From Secundilactobacillus angelensis (GTDB lineage Bacteria > Bacillota > Bacilli > Lactobacillales > Lactobacillaceae), in contig NZ_JAAXLJ010000001.1 of NCBI RefSeq assembly GCF_012641075.1, positions 62,001 through 126,000 of the forward strand: 64,000 nucleotides of DNA, in the 5' to 3' direction. This document shows positions 42,134 through 52,080 of this stretch, piece after piece. Position 1 is the stretch's first letter; the number at the start of each line of letters is the position of its first letter. The position numbers were made by a program, and so were the translations under genes. The notes under the pieces were generated by a model. The model saw nothing but the letters and a program-made list of their open reading frames with translations. It was not told the origin of the DNA and made no database searches.

Positions 42134-44629
42134 ATGAAAACGAGTTCTAAACTCCTTGATGTTGATAATCAGCATGATCATTTGAATTTGACAACCGACG
42201 GAGCCAAATTTCAAATTTATCTGCTTGACGACAATATCATCCGAATTCGCGGTACTTTTGATGAGCAGTTTGCGCCAGAAGCTTCGTATGCGTTAGTGAA
42301 GACAGCCTGGTCTGATCAAACTGATGACTTATTAGCTGATGAGCGTCAGCGCGTTACCCCTATTAATGTTGATCTTCAGCAGACTGATACGGGTTATGCA
42401 GTTTCGAACGGCGAGTACACGTTGCAGATCAACGCTGATCCGTTTTATTTTGAGATTACTGATAAAGCGGGACATGTTCTGCACAAGGATTTACCTAAGC
42501 GTTCGTTTCTGCAGGATGATCTTGGCAGAAACTACCACTACAGTAGTATGGGCGACCACAATAAGTTTTATGGTTTTGGCGAAAAGTCAGGAAAACTCAA
42601 TAAGTTTAAACGTCACATGCGGATGCACAATACCGACTCACTGGGTTGGAATGCTGCCAAATCAGACCCACTGTATAAGATGATTCCGTTTTACATTGAT
42701 TTTAATACTGAAGATGATCTGGCTAGCGGGCTGTTTTACAACAATGCTCACGACTCTGTTTTTGACATGGACTGTGAGCACAGTAATTATTGGAAACGCT
42801 ACAGTTACTTCCAATGTGATGCTGGCGATTTAGACGTCTTCTTCATTGGCGGTCCCACTATTAAGGACGTTGTTGAGCACTACACTGATTTGACTGGTAA
42901 ATCTGCAATGATGCCAATGGCTTCACTAGGATACATGGGTTCAACGATGTTTTATACCGAGCTTGAAAAGGATTCGGATAAAGCAATCTTAGATTTCGTG
43001 GATACCTGTAAGAAGAATGGTATTCCCTGTGATGGGTTCTTCCTGTCTTCCGGTTATACCACCGGTGACGATGGCAAACGTTATGTCTTCAACTGGAATA
43101 AGGATCGTTTTCCCAATCCCAAGCAATTTGTGGATGAGCTCAAAAAGCGTGGCGTGCTGTTGGCACCAAACGTTAAACCGGGCATGTTAGTTACTCATCC
43201 TCTAGCAAAGGAATTTAGTGATAAGGATGCCTACATCAAGACTCCAGACGGATCCGATGACCAAGTGGATCAGTATTGGGGTGGCGATGCGCACTTTGTT
43301 GACTTTACCAATCCACACGGTCGTGATACCTGGGAACAAAAGATGATTGATGCTTTAGTTTCCCTTGGGATTACTTCCATTTGGAACGATAACAATGAAT
43401 ATGAAATTAATAATACGCAAGCTAAAGTTGATGCAGAAGGTTTGAAAGAGCCAATTGGTGCTTTAAAGCCAGTGATGCCAACGATGATGGCCAAAGCAGC
43501 TAAAGAAGCGGTTCATAAACATGATCCAAATGTCCGGCCATATCTCATTAACCGTGCAGGCTTTGCGGGTATTCAAAGATATTCTCAAACCTGGGCCGGT
43601 GATAATTACACGAGCTGGACTAACGTTAAGTATAATGTTCCAACTATCTTGGGAATGGGACTATCGGGTGTCGCTAACCAAGGTTGCGATATTGGTGGTT
43701 TTGATGGGCCCTTACCAGAACCTGAACTATTCGTTCGTTGGGTTCAAAATGGCATTTTCCAACCGCGGTTCTCAATTCATTCCAGCAATAACGACAACAC
43801 GGTGACTGAACCTTGGACGTATCCAAGTTACACGAAGTACATTGGAGCAGCAATTCAATTGCGCTATTCTCTGGTGCCATACTTCTATTCATTACTATAC
43901 GAAGCTTCTACCAAGGGTTCACCGATTATGAGACCGTTAGTATATGAATTTCAAGACGACCCCGCAGTTTCAGAAGAAAGCTTTGAGTTTATGCTTGGAA
44001 GTTCACTTCTAGTGGCCAATGTCTTGGATAAGGGGCAAACACAAAAGGATGTCTATTTGCCTAAGGGTGCTGACTGGTTAGATTTGACCACCAACACTTA
44101 TTACGTGGGTGGACAAACGATCTCAATCCCCGTTGATTTAAGCAGTATTCCAATGTTCTTGAGAACTGGGAGCATTATTCCTCGTAGTTTAGGGTTAATG
44201 AATATTCACAATGAGGTCATCGAAAAACTCAACTTCTTGATTGAGCCAAGTACGGATTCCAGTTTTACCGTGTACGAAGATGATGGTGTTTCTAACGATT
44301 ATCTCAAGGGACTTTCTTTGCGGACACAAGTCACTTCTGAAAGTAGTGAAGATGGTGTCGTTGTTTCCTTTGGGCGTACTGGTGATTACCAGACCAAAGT
44401 AAAAACGGTTGAACTGTCGGTGTGCTGTCCCAAATTAGCACCATTAACGGTCAGCTTGGGTGACCAAGTTTTACCACGGTACCTGAACTCAGAAAAGTTC
44501 GAAACTGCAACTTCTGGCTGGTACTTCAATGGTGAAAAGCGCCAAGTTGAAGTTCGTTACGCGAACCCGGTAGCAACAGATTACAAAGTGGATATTAACT
44601 TTAACCAACAAGATTTGATTTCGATTTAA
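42134..44629 (+). CDS. Glycoside hydrolase family 31 (alpha-glucosidase/alpha-xylosidase type)
   Basis: About 831 residues, no signal peptide, so cytoplasmic. N-terminal beta-sandwich, TIM barrel with the nucleophile Asp in SIWNDNNEYEIN, RAGFAGIQRYSQTWAGDNYTSW and the long QPRFSIHSSNNDNTVTEPW, then a C-terminal DUF5110-like beta domain ending in the DVYLPKG...YEDDG part. The family covers alpha-glucosidases, alpha-xylosidases and related enzymes; the exact glycoside is unknown. ATG 42134 with GGAGGTG upstream. First gene of an operon with a glucuronate isomerase, suggesting a substrate containing glucuronic acid. Confidence 0.9.
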   Translation: MKTSSKLLDVDNQHDHLNLTTDGAKFQIYLLDDNIIRIRGTFDEQFAPEASYALVKTAWSDQTDDLLADERQRVTPINVDLQQTDTGYAVSNGEYTLQINADPFYFEITDKAGHVLHKDLPKRSFLQDDLGRNYHYSSMGDHNKFYGFGEKSGKLNKFKRHMRMHNTDSLGWNAAKSDPLYKMIPFYIDFNTEDDLASGLFYNNAHDSVFDMDCEHSNYWKRYSYFQCDAGDLDVFFIGGPTIKDVVEHYTDLTGKSAMMPMASLGYMGSTMFYTELEKDSDKAILDFVDTCKKNGIPCDGFFLSSGYTTGDDGKRYVFNWNKDRFPNPKQFVDELKKRGVLLAPNVKPGMLVTHPLAKEFSDKDAYIKTPDGSDDQVDQYWGGDAHFVDFTNPHGRDTWEQKMIDALVSLGITSIWNDNNEYEINNTQAKVDAEGLKEPIGALKPVMPTMMAKAAKEAVHKHDPNVRPYLINRAGFAGIQRYSQTWAGDNYTSWTNVKYNVPTILGMGLSGVANQGCDIGGFDGPLPEPELFVRWVQNGIFQPRFSIHSSNNDNTVTEPWTYPSYTKYIGAAIQLRYSLVPYFYSLLYEASTKGSPIMRPLVYEFQDDPAVSEESFEFMLGSSLLVANVLDKGQTQKDVYLPKGADWLDLTTNTYYVGGQTISIPVDLSSIPMFLRTGSIIPRSLGLMNIHNEVIEKLNFLIEPSTDSSFTVYEDDGVSNDYLKGLSLRTQVTSESSEDGVVVSFGRTGDYQTKVKTVELSVCCPKLAPLTVSLGDQVLPRYLNSEKFETATSGWYFNGEKRQVEVRYANPVATDYKVDINFNQQDLISI

Positions 44630-44647
44630 GAAAAGGAGTCATTAAAA

Positions 44648-46093
44648 ATGACATTAATAGATAAAGACTTTTTACTTACGAACGATATGGCAAAGAAACT
44701 GTTCCACAATCATGCTGAAGGCATGCCAATCATTGATTATCACTGTCATTTGGATCCTAAGGAAATTTATGAGAACAAGAACTATCCTAATTTAACCCGG
44801 ATCTGGATCAATGATGGGTCATTCGGTGATCACTACAAGTGGCGTTTGATGCGTGCTAATGGTGTTCCTGAAGATTTGATCACTGGTGATGGTGACGAAT
44901 ATCAGAAGTTAGTTGCTTGGGCTGGTACGATTGAAAAGGCTGTTGGGAACCCACTGTTCGAATGGACTCACTTGGAACTGCAACGTTTCTTTGGTATTAA
45001 AGATCAATTTACAACCAAGAACGTTAAAGAAGTCTGGGACAAGGCCAACGCTTTGTTAGCAACTGACGACTTTAAGCCACGCAACTTGATCAAGAATTCC
45101 AATGTTAAAGCTGTCTGCACCACCGATGACCCAGCTTCAGACTTGAAGTATCACAAGTTATTGAAGGACGAAGAAAAAGAAAACGGTTTTAAAGTGTTAC
45201 CTGCTATGCGTCCTGACAAAGCCTTCAACATTGCTGCTGATAGCTTTGACGAATACCTGAAGGGCTTTGAAGACGTTTCGGGTGTCAAGATCACTGATTT
45301 TGCATCACTGACCAAGGCCTTTGAACAACGTTTTGAATACTTCACCAGCCTGGGTGGTCGTCTATCTGATCACGGTTTGAACTCCTTCCACTTTGCTAAA
45401 GCTTCGGAAGCTGAAGTTGATGCTGTTTTGGCTAAGGGTCGTCAGAACGAACAGTTAACTGATCACGAAATTGACATTTACTCAACTGCCTTGATTGAAG
45501 CCTTGATGCGCTTGAACCACAAGTTCAATTGGACGATGCAATTCCACGTTAACGCATTGAGAAACCAAAATGGCCCAATGTACAAACAATTAGGTGCCGA
45601 TGCTGGTTTGGATTCAATGGGGACTCAACCAGATATGGCTGCCCAATTGATGAACCTATTGAGAGATATGCAAAACGAAAATAGTATTCCTCGTACCATT
45701 CTCTACTCGTTGAATCCTAACGACTGGATGCAATTAGCAACCGGGATGGGTGACTTCTATGGCGACGGTACTGGTAAAGGTATCGAACAGAAGTTACAAC
45801 TCGGCTGTGCATGGTGGTTCAACGATACCCGTGAAGGCATGGAAGAACAGTTACGGATCATGGCACAACAAAGTCTGTTACCAAACTTTGTTGGTATGCT
45901 GACTGATTCACGGAGCTTCCTGTCATACCCTCGTCATGAATACTTCCGCCGCGTATTATGCAACTTCTTCGGTGAATTAGTGGAACGGGGCCAAGCACCT
46001 GACGACGAAGAATACTTGGGCAAGATCGTTGAAGATATTTCTTACAACAACGCCTACAACTACTTCAAGTTCTTCGAGAACGATGAAAAGTAA
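44648..46093 (+). CDS. uxaC: Glucuronate isomerase, copy 2
   Basis: 481 residues, with [38 protein letters not shown] and [27 protein letters not shown], the same hallmarks as the copy at 37118. The two copies are full length and share most of these blocks, so both should be active. ATG with AAAGGAG upstream, 18 bp after the GH31 gene. Its position suggests it handles glucuronate freed inside the cell by the neighbouring glycosidases. A hairpin follows, then aldose epimerase. Confidence 0.96.
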   Translation: MTLIDKDFLLTNDMAKKLFHNHAEGMPIIDYHCHLDPKEIYENKNYPNLTRIWINDGSFGDHYKWRLMRANGVPEDLITGDGDEYQKLVAWAGTIEKAVGNPLFEWTHLELQRFFGIKDQFTTKNVKEVWDKANALLATDDFKPRNLIKNSNVKAVCTTDDPASDLKYHKLLKDEEKENGFKVLPAMRPDKAFNIAADSFDEYLKGFEDVSGVKITDFASLTKAFEQRFEYFTSLGGRLSDHGLNSFHFAKASEAEVDAVLAKGRQNEQLTDHEIDIYSTALIEALMRLNHKFNWTMQFHVNALRNQNGPMYKQLGADAGLDSMGTQPDMAAQLMNLLRDMQNENSIPRTILYSLNPNDWMQLATGMGDFYGDGTGKGIEQKLQLGCAWWFNDTREGMEEQLRIMAQQSLLPNFVGMLTDSRSFLSYPRHEYFRRVLCNFFGELVERGQAPDDEEYLGKIVEDISYNNAYNYFKFFENDEK

Positions 46094-46108
46094 ATAGTGT
46101 ACTAAGTC

Positions 46109-46146
46109 AAAAAGGGCCGGCCGGTAATGAACCGGTTGGCCCTTTT
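46109..46146 (+). terminator. Intra-operon hairpin between uxaC2 and aldose epimerase
   Basis: AAAAGGGCC-GGCCGGT / ACCGGTTGGCCCTTTT stem. No promoter is obvious before the next gene, so it may be a partial terminator or a processing site. Confidence 0.7.
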
Positions 46147-46169
46147 AAATAAAGGAGTTTAATCTTATT

Positions 46170-47051
46170 ATGCAAACAATCGAAAATGCAAAGTTTAAAG
46201 CTGAAATTAATGAACATGGTGCTGAATTGACTCATTTGATCAACAAAGACGGCAACTTTGACTACATGTGGAATAACGATTTATGGCCAAAGCACGCGCC
46301 TGTCTTATTCCCAGCTATTGGCCGTTCGGAAAAGGATTCGTACTTCTATAACGGCAAGGAATATGAAATGCCACAACATGGTTTTGCTGGCGATCAAGAC
46401 TTTACTGTGACAGCGAATGATGGTGACAAGTTAGCCCTGACGTTAACTGATAACGATGCCACCCGTAAGTTTTATCCGTTTGCCTTCAAGTTAGCCATCA
46501 CGTTTAGTTTGACGGATGCTGGTTTGAACTTTAATTTTGAAGTTGAAAACACGGATGATAAGACGCTGGCCTTCTCACTGGGTTCACACCCTGCATTGAA
46601 CGTGCCAATCAATGGTGAAGGCTCATTTGACGATTATCAATTGGACTTCGAACCAGCTGGTCTGGATCTCAAGCAATTCGAAATCGTCAAAACACCAAAC
46701 CCATATCGGGATGGCAAAGTTGTGCCATTAACAGCTGCAGATGGCAGTCAAATCAAGCTCAATCACGACATGTTTGAAAAAGGATTAGTCATTATTGAAA
46801 ATGATGGCATCGACAAGGTGACGTTGAGTTCCAGCGCAACTAGTCACAGTGTTTCGCTTAACCTCGAAGACTTCCGCTACGTCTGCATTTGGACTAAGGA
46901 GGGCGCTAACGCACCATTCTTATGCATCGAGCCTTTCTCAGGACTGCCAGATGTGAGTGGTCATGAAGTTGAATTACTGGATAAGGAAGCTAACAATAAG
47001 CTAGCTGCCGGCGAGACTAAGACGCTGAACTATACGTTGACTTTGAAGTAA
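46170..47051 (+). CDS. Aldose 1-epimerase family protein
   Basis: 293 residues of the galactose mutarotase-like beta-sandwich (LacX-type). N-terminal AEINEHGAELTHLINKDGNFDYMWNNDLWP, then FPAIGR, PQHGFAGDQDF (catalytic His), and C-terminal CIEPFSGLPD (catalytic Glu region). Probably interconverts anomers of the sugar released by the GH31 or GH30 enzyme, or of glucuronate itself. ATG with AAAGGAG upstream; precedes GH30 by 33 bp. Confidence 0.9.
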   Translation: MQTIENAKFKAEINEHGAELTHLINKDGNFDYMWNNDLWPKHAPVLFPAIGRSEKDSYFYNGKEYEMPQHGFAGDQDFTVTANDGDKLALTLTDNDATRKFYPFAFKLAITFSLTDAGLNFNFEVENTDDKTLAFSLGSHPALNVPINGEGSFDDYQLDFEPAGLDLKQFEIVKTPNPYRDGKVVPLTAADGSQIKLNHDMFEKGLVIIENDGIDKVTLSSSATSHSVSLNLEDFRYVCIWTKEGANAPFLCIEPFSGLPDVSGHEVELLDKEANNKLAAGETKTLNYTLTLK

Positions 47052-47084
47052 TTTTTGCCATTAATGAAAAGGGGAAAATGGGTT

Positions 47085-48638
47085 ATGTCGAACGATGTTA
47101 GTTCCACTCAATTTCAAAATGAATTTTGGACGGCTACTTCTGGTGATTTAAAGCAGAAACGTGAGCATATTGAAACACCAAAGAAGGGCACGTTAGCGGA
47201 TGATGCGGTAAAAATCATGCTTGATCCTAGCGAGAAGCATCAAGATTGGCTTGGTGCCGGCGCAGCAATTACTGATTCAGCTGCTTCGCTGATTTGGGGC
47301 GCAATGGATGCCAGTCACAGAGATCAACTACTGCATGAATTATTTGACCCAGAACAGGGTGGCTACTCAGCGGTTCGTGTACCACTTGGTTCGTGTGATT
47401 TCCAGAGTCAAACCTACTACACGTATGATGACGTGCCAGCGGGTGAACACGATGCTGATTTAGAAAAGTTCTCCATTGGCGAAGGGACACCAGGTGCGCC
47501 AGATGCCACCAAGGACTTGAAGTATATCGTGCCAGTGTTGCAAGAAATTCTTAAAATTAATCCAGCAGTGAAGGTGATTGCTTCGCCTTGGTCATCACCA
47601 GCATGGATGAAGAATACGGATCATTTGACCCATGGCGGGCATCTGCGCTTTGGTGAATATACTGGTAATGGCTACACTGACAAGGACCGTTTTGAATATA
47701 TTTATGCGCAATACTTCGTACGTTACATCGAAGCATATCAGAAGCTGGGTATTCCAATCTATGGCGTTACGATTCAAAACGAACCTTCTAACGCGGCTCA
47801 CTGGCCAGCCATGATTTGGACGCCCGCACAATTAGCTGATTTTGGCTATCATTTCTTACGGCCAGCACTGAACCATTCCTTCCCAGATACTAAGATGTAC
47901 TTCCTTGATGATAGTCCCCACGCGTTGACGAAGCCTATCAGCGAAGAGGTGCCATTCGAACAGGCAATGGCGTTTGATGGTATGGCAGTGCATACCTATA
48001 TGGAGCCGTATGATCGCTTGTATAACGCCAACCGGGCATTTCCAAACTGGTCATTGCTGATGACTGAGCGCCGATGCATGATGCGAGAAACACCGGAAAA
48101 TGCGGCCCACATCATGTTTGGTGTGATTGGCAACTGGTTAGTTCATAATGGCCTTGGTATGGTGACGTTGTGGAATTTGGCACTGGATGAACGGGGCTTA
48201 CCTAACGCTGCTGACTCAACTGGCCGGCGTGGTGTCATCACGATTGACCATACAACGGGTAAAGTTCAGCGTAACTTGGAGTATTACATGCTACGTAACT
48301 TTGGGCAAGATGTGCCAGTTGGTTCTAAAGTCATCAAGTCAACCAACTATACGCCAGACGGTTATTCTGGTGGTCTCGGTTCCGTTGCGTTTCTAGCCCC
48401 AGATGGTGCTATTGCGGCCCATTTGTACAATCCAACGGGTGAACCAATCAAGGCTGCTGTTACCATTAACGGTCTTGGTGATCAATGGCAAAACGTGACT
48501 GTACCCGCTTGGGGAACAGTAACTTTGCATAAATCAAATAGTCTGATTAATGAATCAGGTATTCCTGCTGATGATGAATTTAAACTGAATCCATCACCAG
48601 ATCACCGGACGGATGTTGCGCCGGGGCAGGAACAGTAA
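47085..48638 (+). CDS. Glycoside hydrolase family 30 enzyme
   Basis: 517 residues, no signal peptide. Clan GH-A barrel: WLGAGAAITDSAA at the start, VIASPWSSPAWMKNT, acid/base Glu in VTIQNEPSNAAHWPAM, nucleophile Glu in SLLMTERRCMM, and a C-terminal beta-sandwich. GH30 includes beta-glucosidases, beta-xylosidases, glucuronoxylanases and glucosylceramidases; the cytoplasmic location favours a small imported oligosaccharide. ATG 47085 with AAGGGG 10 nt upstream. Last gene of the GH31-uxaC2-epimerase-GH30 set. Confidence 0.9.
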   Translation: MSNDVSSTQFQNEFWTATSGDLKQKREHIETPKKGTLADDAVKIMLDPSEKHQDWLGAGAAITDSAASLIWGAMDASHRDQLLHELFDPEQGGYSAVRVPLGSCDFQSQTYYTYDDVPAGEHDADLEKFSIGEGTPGAPDATKDLKYIVPVLQEILKINPAVKVIASPWSSPAWMKNTDHLTHGGHLRFGEYTGNGYTDKDRFEYIYAQYFVRYIEAYQKLGIPIYGVTIQNEPSNAAHWPAMIWTPAQLADFGYHFLRPALNHSFPDTKMYFLDDSPHALTKPISEEVPFEQAMAFDGMAVHTYMEPYDRLYNANRAFPNWSLLMTERRCMMRETPENAAHIMFGVIGNWLVHNGLGMVTLWNLALDERGLPNAADSTGRRGVITIDHTTGKVQRNLEYYMLRNFGQDVPVGSKVIKSTNYTPDGYSGGLGSVAFLAPDGAIAAHLYNPTGEPIKAAVTINGLGDQWQNVTVPAWGTVTLHKSNSLINESGIPADDEFKLNPSPDHRTDVAPGQEQ

Positions 48639-48651
48639 TCTATAAGGTATA

Positions 48652-48708
48652 AAGAAGAGTTTCTTAATGTCGTATTCTAAAAAGAATCGATATTAAGAGA
48701 CTCTTTTC
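48652..48708. terminator. Bidirectional terminator after GH30
   Basis: AAGAGTTTCTTAAT / ATTAAGAGACTCTTTT stem with inner pairing, shared with the convergent MATE gene. Confidence 0.85.
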
Positions 48709-48719
48709 TGTTTATTGAT

Positions 48720-50090
48720 CTACAAGGGCGTTGTATTTGGTTTTAAATGATTATCCTTCTTGAACACCCACCAAACCATGAAGACACAGTAGCACAGTGA
48801 CAGCCCCCAGGCTAACTGATTGGCGTAACAGATTGCGGTGTAGCCAATTGAAGTCATCGCCACCAAGCTCGCAATACCACGACCGACTAACTCACCCAGT
48901 CCGGAAACAATGGCGTACATGCTATGACCTAAACCTTGCAGCGTATTTCTAAAGATCATGAGCAGCCCGTGGACGATGAAGAAGAAACTGATCGTTGTGA
49001 GGTAGATATCTGTGAGGTGGAAAGTTTGACCATGGGTGGTGCCTAAGACTAGCCCAATCAACGTTTTTTTGAAAATCATGACCAGCACAAAGGCTGCGAA
49101 TGACCAGGAAAGTTGGATGAGTGATCCACTTTTGATTCCTTGTTTAATCCGTTGCGGTTTGCGAGCACCGTAATTTTGCGCCATGTAAGTGGCAATCGCC
49201 ATGCCGACGCTTTCCATTGGCAAAGTAAACAACTGACGGATTTTGTCACCGGCAGATTGAGCGGCCACTGCAGTGACACCCAAGAGATTAATAGCGTCTT
49301 GCATGATGACAGCACCGATTGCTGATACGGAATACTCAAGCCCCATAGGGAAGCCAATCATACAGATATGTCCCAGTATCCGCCGATTCAAACCGTCTGT
49401 TGTCACTTTAATCTTTGGAAAGCGGCCACTATATATGAAAAAGATCACGTTTAGTATGCCAGCAAAGAATTCACTAATTACTGTTGCGATGGCCACACTT
49501 AACAGGCCTAAATGCAAATAAAGAATCATGAAAAGTGCTAGGGCGATGTTTAAGAAAAGCGACATCACAAGGAAATAGAAGGGATGGTTGGAATCACCAA
49601 AAGCTCGTAACGCGCTGGCTGAATAGTTATACAAAATATTTGCTGGGATCCCTGCAAAAGCAATCATGGTAAAACCGGTTGCTAGTTGTAGGATTTGGTG
49701 TGGCGTGCTAAGCAGCGTGAGTATTGAATGAGTCGAGACGATCATAATTGGCGTTATGATAATTGCCAGCACCAGACAAATTAGATACCCACCTACTAAA
49801 TAACGCTGGATATGTCTTGGGTTTTCTTCACCGACACTTTGAGCTAAAGGAATACTAAAGCCAATACAGCTACCCTGTACAAAGCCAAGAATCAAAAAGC
49901 TGAGCGGGTAATAAGCGCCAATCGCTGCTAGGGCATCGATACCAAGTAGTCGACCAATAATGAGCGTATCAATGAAATTATAAAATTGCTGGAAAATGCT
50001 GCCGCCAACCAGTGGAATTGAGAACTGAATAATTTTTCTTAGGGGTGCGCCCTGAGTTAAGTCATTGTTCTGCGACAAAACCATCACCAT
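48720..50090 (-). CDS. MATE family efflux transporter
   Basis: 456 residues, 12 helices in two similar halves. PLRKIIQFSIPLVGGSIFQQFYNFIDTLIIGRLLG is the typical N-terminal MATE helix. It exports cationic drugs or metabolites with Na+ or H+ counter-flow; the substrate is unknown. The start is uncertain: three possible starts (ATG 50090, ATG 50084, TTG 50078) share one weak AGG. Convergent to GH30 and divergent from uxuB; not obviously part of the uronate pathway. Confidence 0.9.
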   Translation of the reverse strand: MVMVLSQNNDLTQGAPLRKIIQFSIPLVGGSIFQQFYNFIDTLIIGRLLGIDALAAIGAYYPLSFLILGFVQGSCIGFSIPLAQSVGEENPRHIQRYLVGGYLICLVLAIIITPIMIVSTHSILTLLSTPHQILQLATGFTMIAFAGIPANILYNYSASALRAFGDSNHPFYFLVMSLFLNIALALFMILYLHLGLLSVAIATVISEFFAGILNVIFFIYSGRFPKIKVTTDGLNRRILGHICMIGFPMGLEYSVSAIGAVIMQDAINLLGVTAVAAQSAGDKIRQLFTLPMESVGMAIATYMAQNYGARKPQRIKQGIKSGSLIQLSWSFAAFVLVMIFKKTLIGLVLGTTHGQTFHLTDIYLTTISFFFIVHGLLMIFRNTLQGLGHSMYAIVSGLGELVGRGIASLVAMTSIGYTAICYANQLAWGLSLCYCVFMVWWVFKKDNHLKPNTTPL

Positions 50091-50306
50091 CCTAAAATAT
50101 ATTAGTTTGCTTAATTAGTATTGGACTAATTCGGATTACTGAGTAAGTATACCAGTTGAAGAAAATGAAAGCGAATTCAATTCAAAGACGATCGCTAAGC
50201 GCACGATTAACGGCATATCAGTCATCATCAGAATCTAATCAGTGCGGTAATTCGATAATTTTTTGGTTAAAATGATGATTTTAGGGCAGAATGAGTAGAT
50301 TATTGT

Positions 50307-50365
50307 TTGACAGATAAGCAATTTATGGTAAACTGAAAGCGTATTCAGGCATACTAGTATATCAG
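50307..50365 (+). promoter_or_regulatory. uxuB promoter with cre and operator motif
   Basis: TTGACA (50307), 16-bp spacer, extended -10 TGGTAAACT (50326-50334). TGAAAGCGTATTCA (50334-50347) matches the cre consensus at every defined position and covers the start point. CTAGTATATCAG (50354-50365) follows. Confidence 0.75.
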
Positions 50366-50408
50366 TTAGTACTTTATGAATTCAGTTTAAATGGAGGAAA
50401 AGTAAATT

Positions 50409-52055
50409 ATGGTTAAAATTACCGACGATTATTCAACTGATAAAGCAGCCTTCGATAAGGCAGCTATTAAGGTTCCGAGTTACAATCAAAAAGATGTTAC
50501 GGCAAAAACATTAGAGTCACCACACTGGGTTCACTTTGGTGGTGGGAATCTTTTCCGTGCATTTCATGCTGGAATTGCTAGCCATTTAATTGATGCCGGT
50601 AAAGCTGACACGGGTATTATTGTTGCTGAAACATACGATGATGCTGTTGTATCAGATATTTACGGTAAATATGACAACCGGATCCTTCGTGTGATCACTA
50701 AGGCTGATGGCACCCAAGACCGCGAATTGTTTGGCTCAGTTGCCAAGGCAATTTACGCTGGTCCAGCTACTCAAGATGCTTCAGGTTTCGAAGCATTAAA
50801 GGCCATTTTTGAAAAGGACAGCTTACAAGTTGCTTCCTTCTCAATTACTGAAAAGGGTTATCATTTAAAGAATGGTGCCGGCGAATTCTTCCCACCAGTT
50901 GCCCGTGACCTTGAAAACGGCCCAGCTAAGCCAGAAAACAACATGTCGTTGCTTGTTAGCTTATTGTTTGCACGGTTTAATGCCGGGGCAACTCCAATTA
51001 CGATGATGAGTACCGATAACTTCTCGCAAAACGGTGACCGTTTAAAGGAAAGTGTTATGACGATTGCTAAAGCTTGGCAAGACAAGGGCTTTGTTGGTCA
51101 AGACTTCATTGATTACATCTCTGATCCCAAGAAGGTTGGTTTCCCACTTTCAATGATCGACCGGATCACACCAAACCCATCTGATAGCATTTCTGATTCA
51201 TTGAAGAAAGATGGCTTTGAAGATGCTGATATTACCCACACAGAAAAGCACACTAATATTGCAGCTTTCACTAACACTGAAGAAGCTCACTACTTAGTTG
51301 TTGAAGATGATTTTCCAAACGGTCGTCCTGCATTCGAGGCTGACGGTGTGATCATGACTGATCGTGATACAGTTAACGCAGCTGATGAAATGAAAGTGAC
51401 AACCTGCTTGAACCCTCTGCACACTGCATTAGCTATTTATGGTAGTATCTTAGGCTTTAAGTCAATTTCTTCAGAATTACAAAACAAGGATCTTGTTGCT
51501 TTGATCAAGCAAATTGGTTACGTTGAAGGCTTACCTGTTGTTAAGGATCCAAAGGTTATCAACCCACAGAAGTTTATTGACGAATTAGTGACTAAGCGTC
51601 TGCCTAACCCTTATATTCCAGATACACCACAACGGATTGCTACTGATACTTCTCAGAAGTTAAGTGTTCGTTATGGGGTAACGATTCAACACTACGTTGA
51701 TGACGCCAACCGCGACCCTAAGAGCTTGAACTTCATTCCACTGGTTATCGCTACATGGTTACGTTACCTGATGGGTATCAACGATAAGGGTGAGACATTT
51801 GAACCAAGTCCAGATCCAATGTTTGACGAGTTGCACGAAAAGGTTGCCGGCTTTAAACTAGGTAGCAGTGACGTTGACGTTCACGATGCTGTTAAGGGCA
51901 TTTTGAGCAACACTGGTATCTTCGGCCTCGATCTTTACAAAGTTGGTTTGGGCGACAAAGTTGAAGCTTACTTCAAGCAAATGCTTGCAGGTGAAGGTGC
52001 TATTGTTAAGACCTTGGAAGATACTTTAGCAGCAAAAGCTCAAAAAACTGACTAA
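50409..52055 (+). CDS. uxuB: Fructuronate reductase (mannitol dehydrogenase family)
   Basis: NADH-dependent reduction of D-fructuronate to D-mannonate. 548 residues of the long-chain mannitol dehydrogenase family: WVHFGGGNLFRAFHAG (Rossmann glycine motif GGGNLFRAF), IVAETYDDAVV, and the active-site region MIDRITPNPSD with a later KVTTCLNPLHT Lys/Asn/His part. 548 residues fits UxuB-type oxidoreductases. ATG with GGAGG 9 nt upstream, after a promoter carrying a perfect cre and the shared operator motif. Followed after 25 bp by a 2-hydroxyacid dehydrogenase. Confidence 0.93.
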   Translation: MVKITDDYSTDKAAFDKAAIKVPSYNQKDVTAKTLESPHWVHFGGGNLFRAFHAGIASHLIDAGKADTGIIVAETYDDAVVSDIYGKYDNRILRVITKADGTQDRELFGSVAKAIYAGPATQDASGFEALKAIFEKDSLQVASFSITEKGYHLKNGAGEFFPPVARDLENGPAKPENNMSLLVSLLFARFNAGATPITMMSTDNFSQNGDRLKESVMTIAKAWQDKGFVGQDFIDYISDPKKVGFPLSMIDRITPNPSDSISDSLKKDGFEDADITHTEKHTNIAAFTNTEEAHYLVVEDDFPNGRPAFEADGVIMTDRDTVNAADEMKVTTCLNPLHTALAIYGSILGFKSISSELQNKDLVALIKQIGYVEGLPVVKDPKVINPQKFIDELVTKRLPNPYIPDTPQRIATDTSQKLSVRYGVTIQHYVDDANRDPKSLNFIPLVIATWLRYLMGINDKGETFEPSPDPMFDELHEKVAGFKLGSSDVDVHDAVKGILSNTGIFGLDLYKVGLGDKVEAYFKQMLAGEGAIVKTLEDTLAAKAQKTD

Positions 52056-52080
52056 TTAATATTTGAAGGAGAATTCACTG

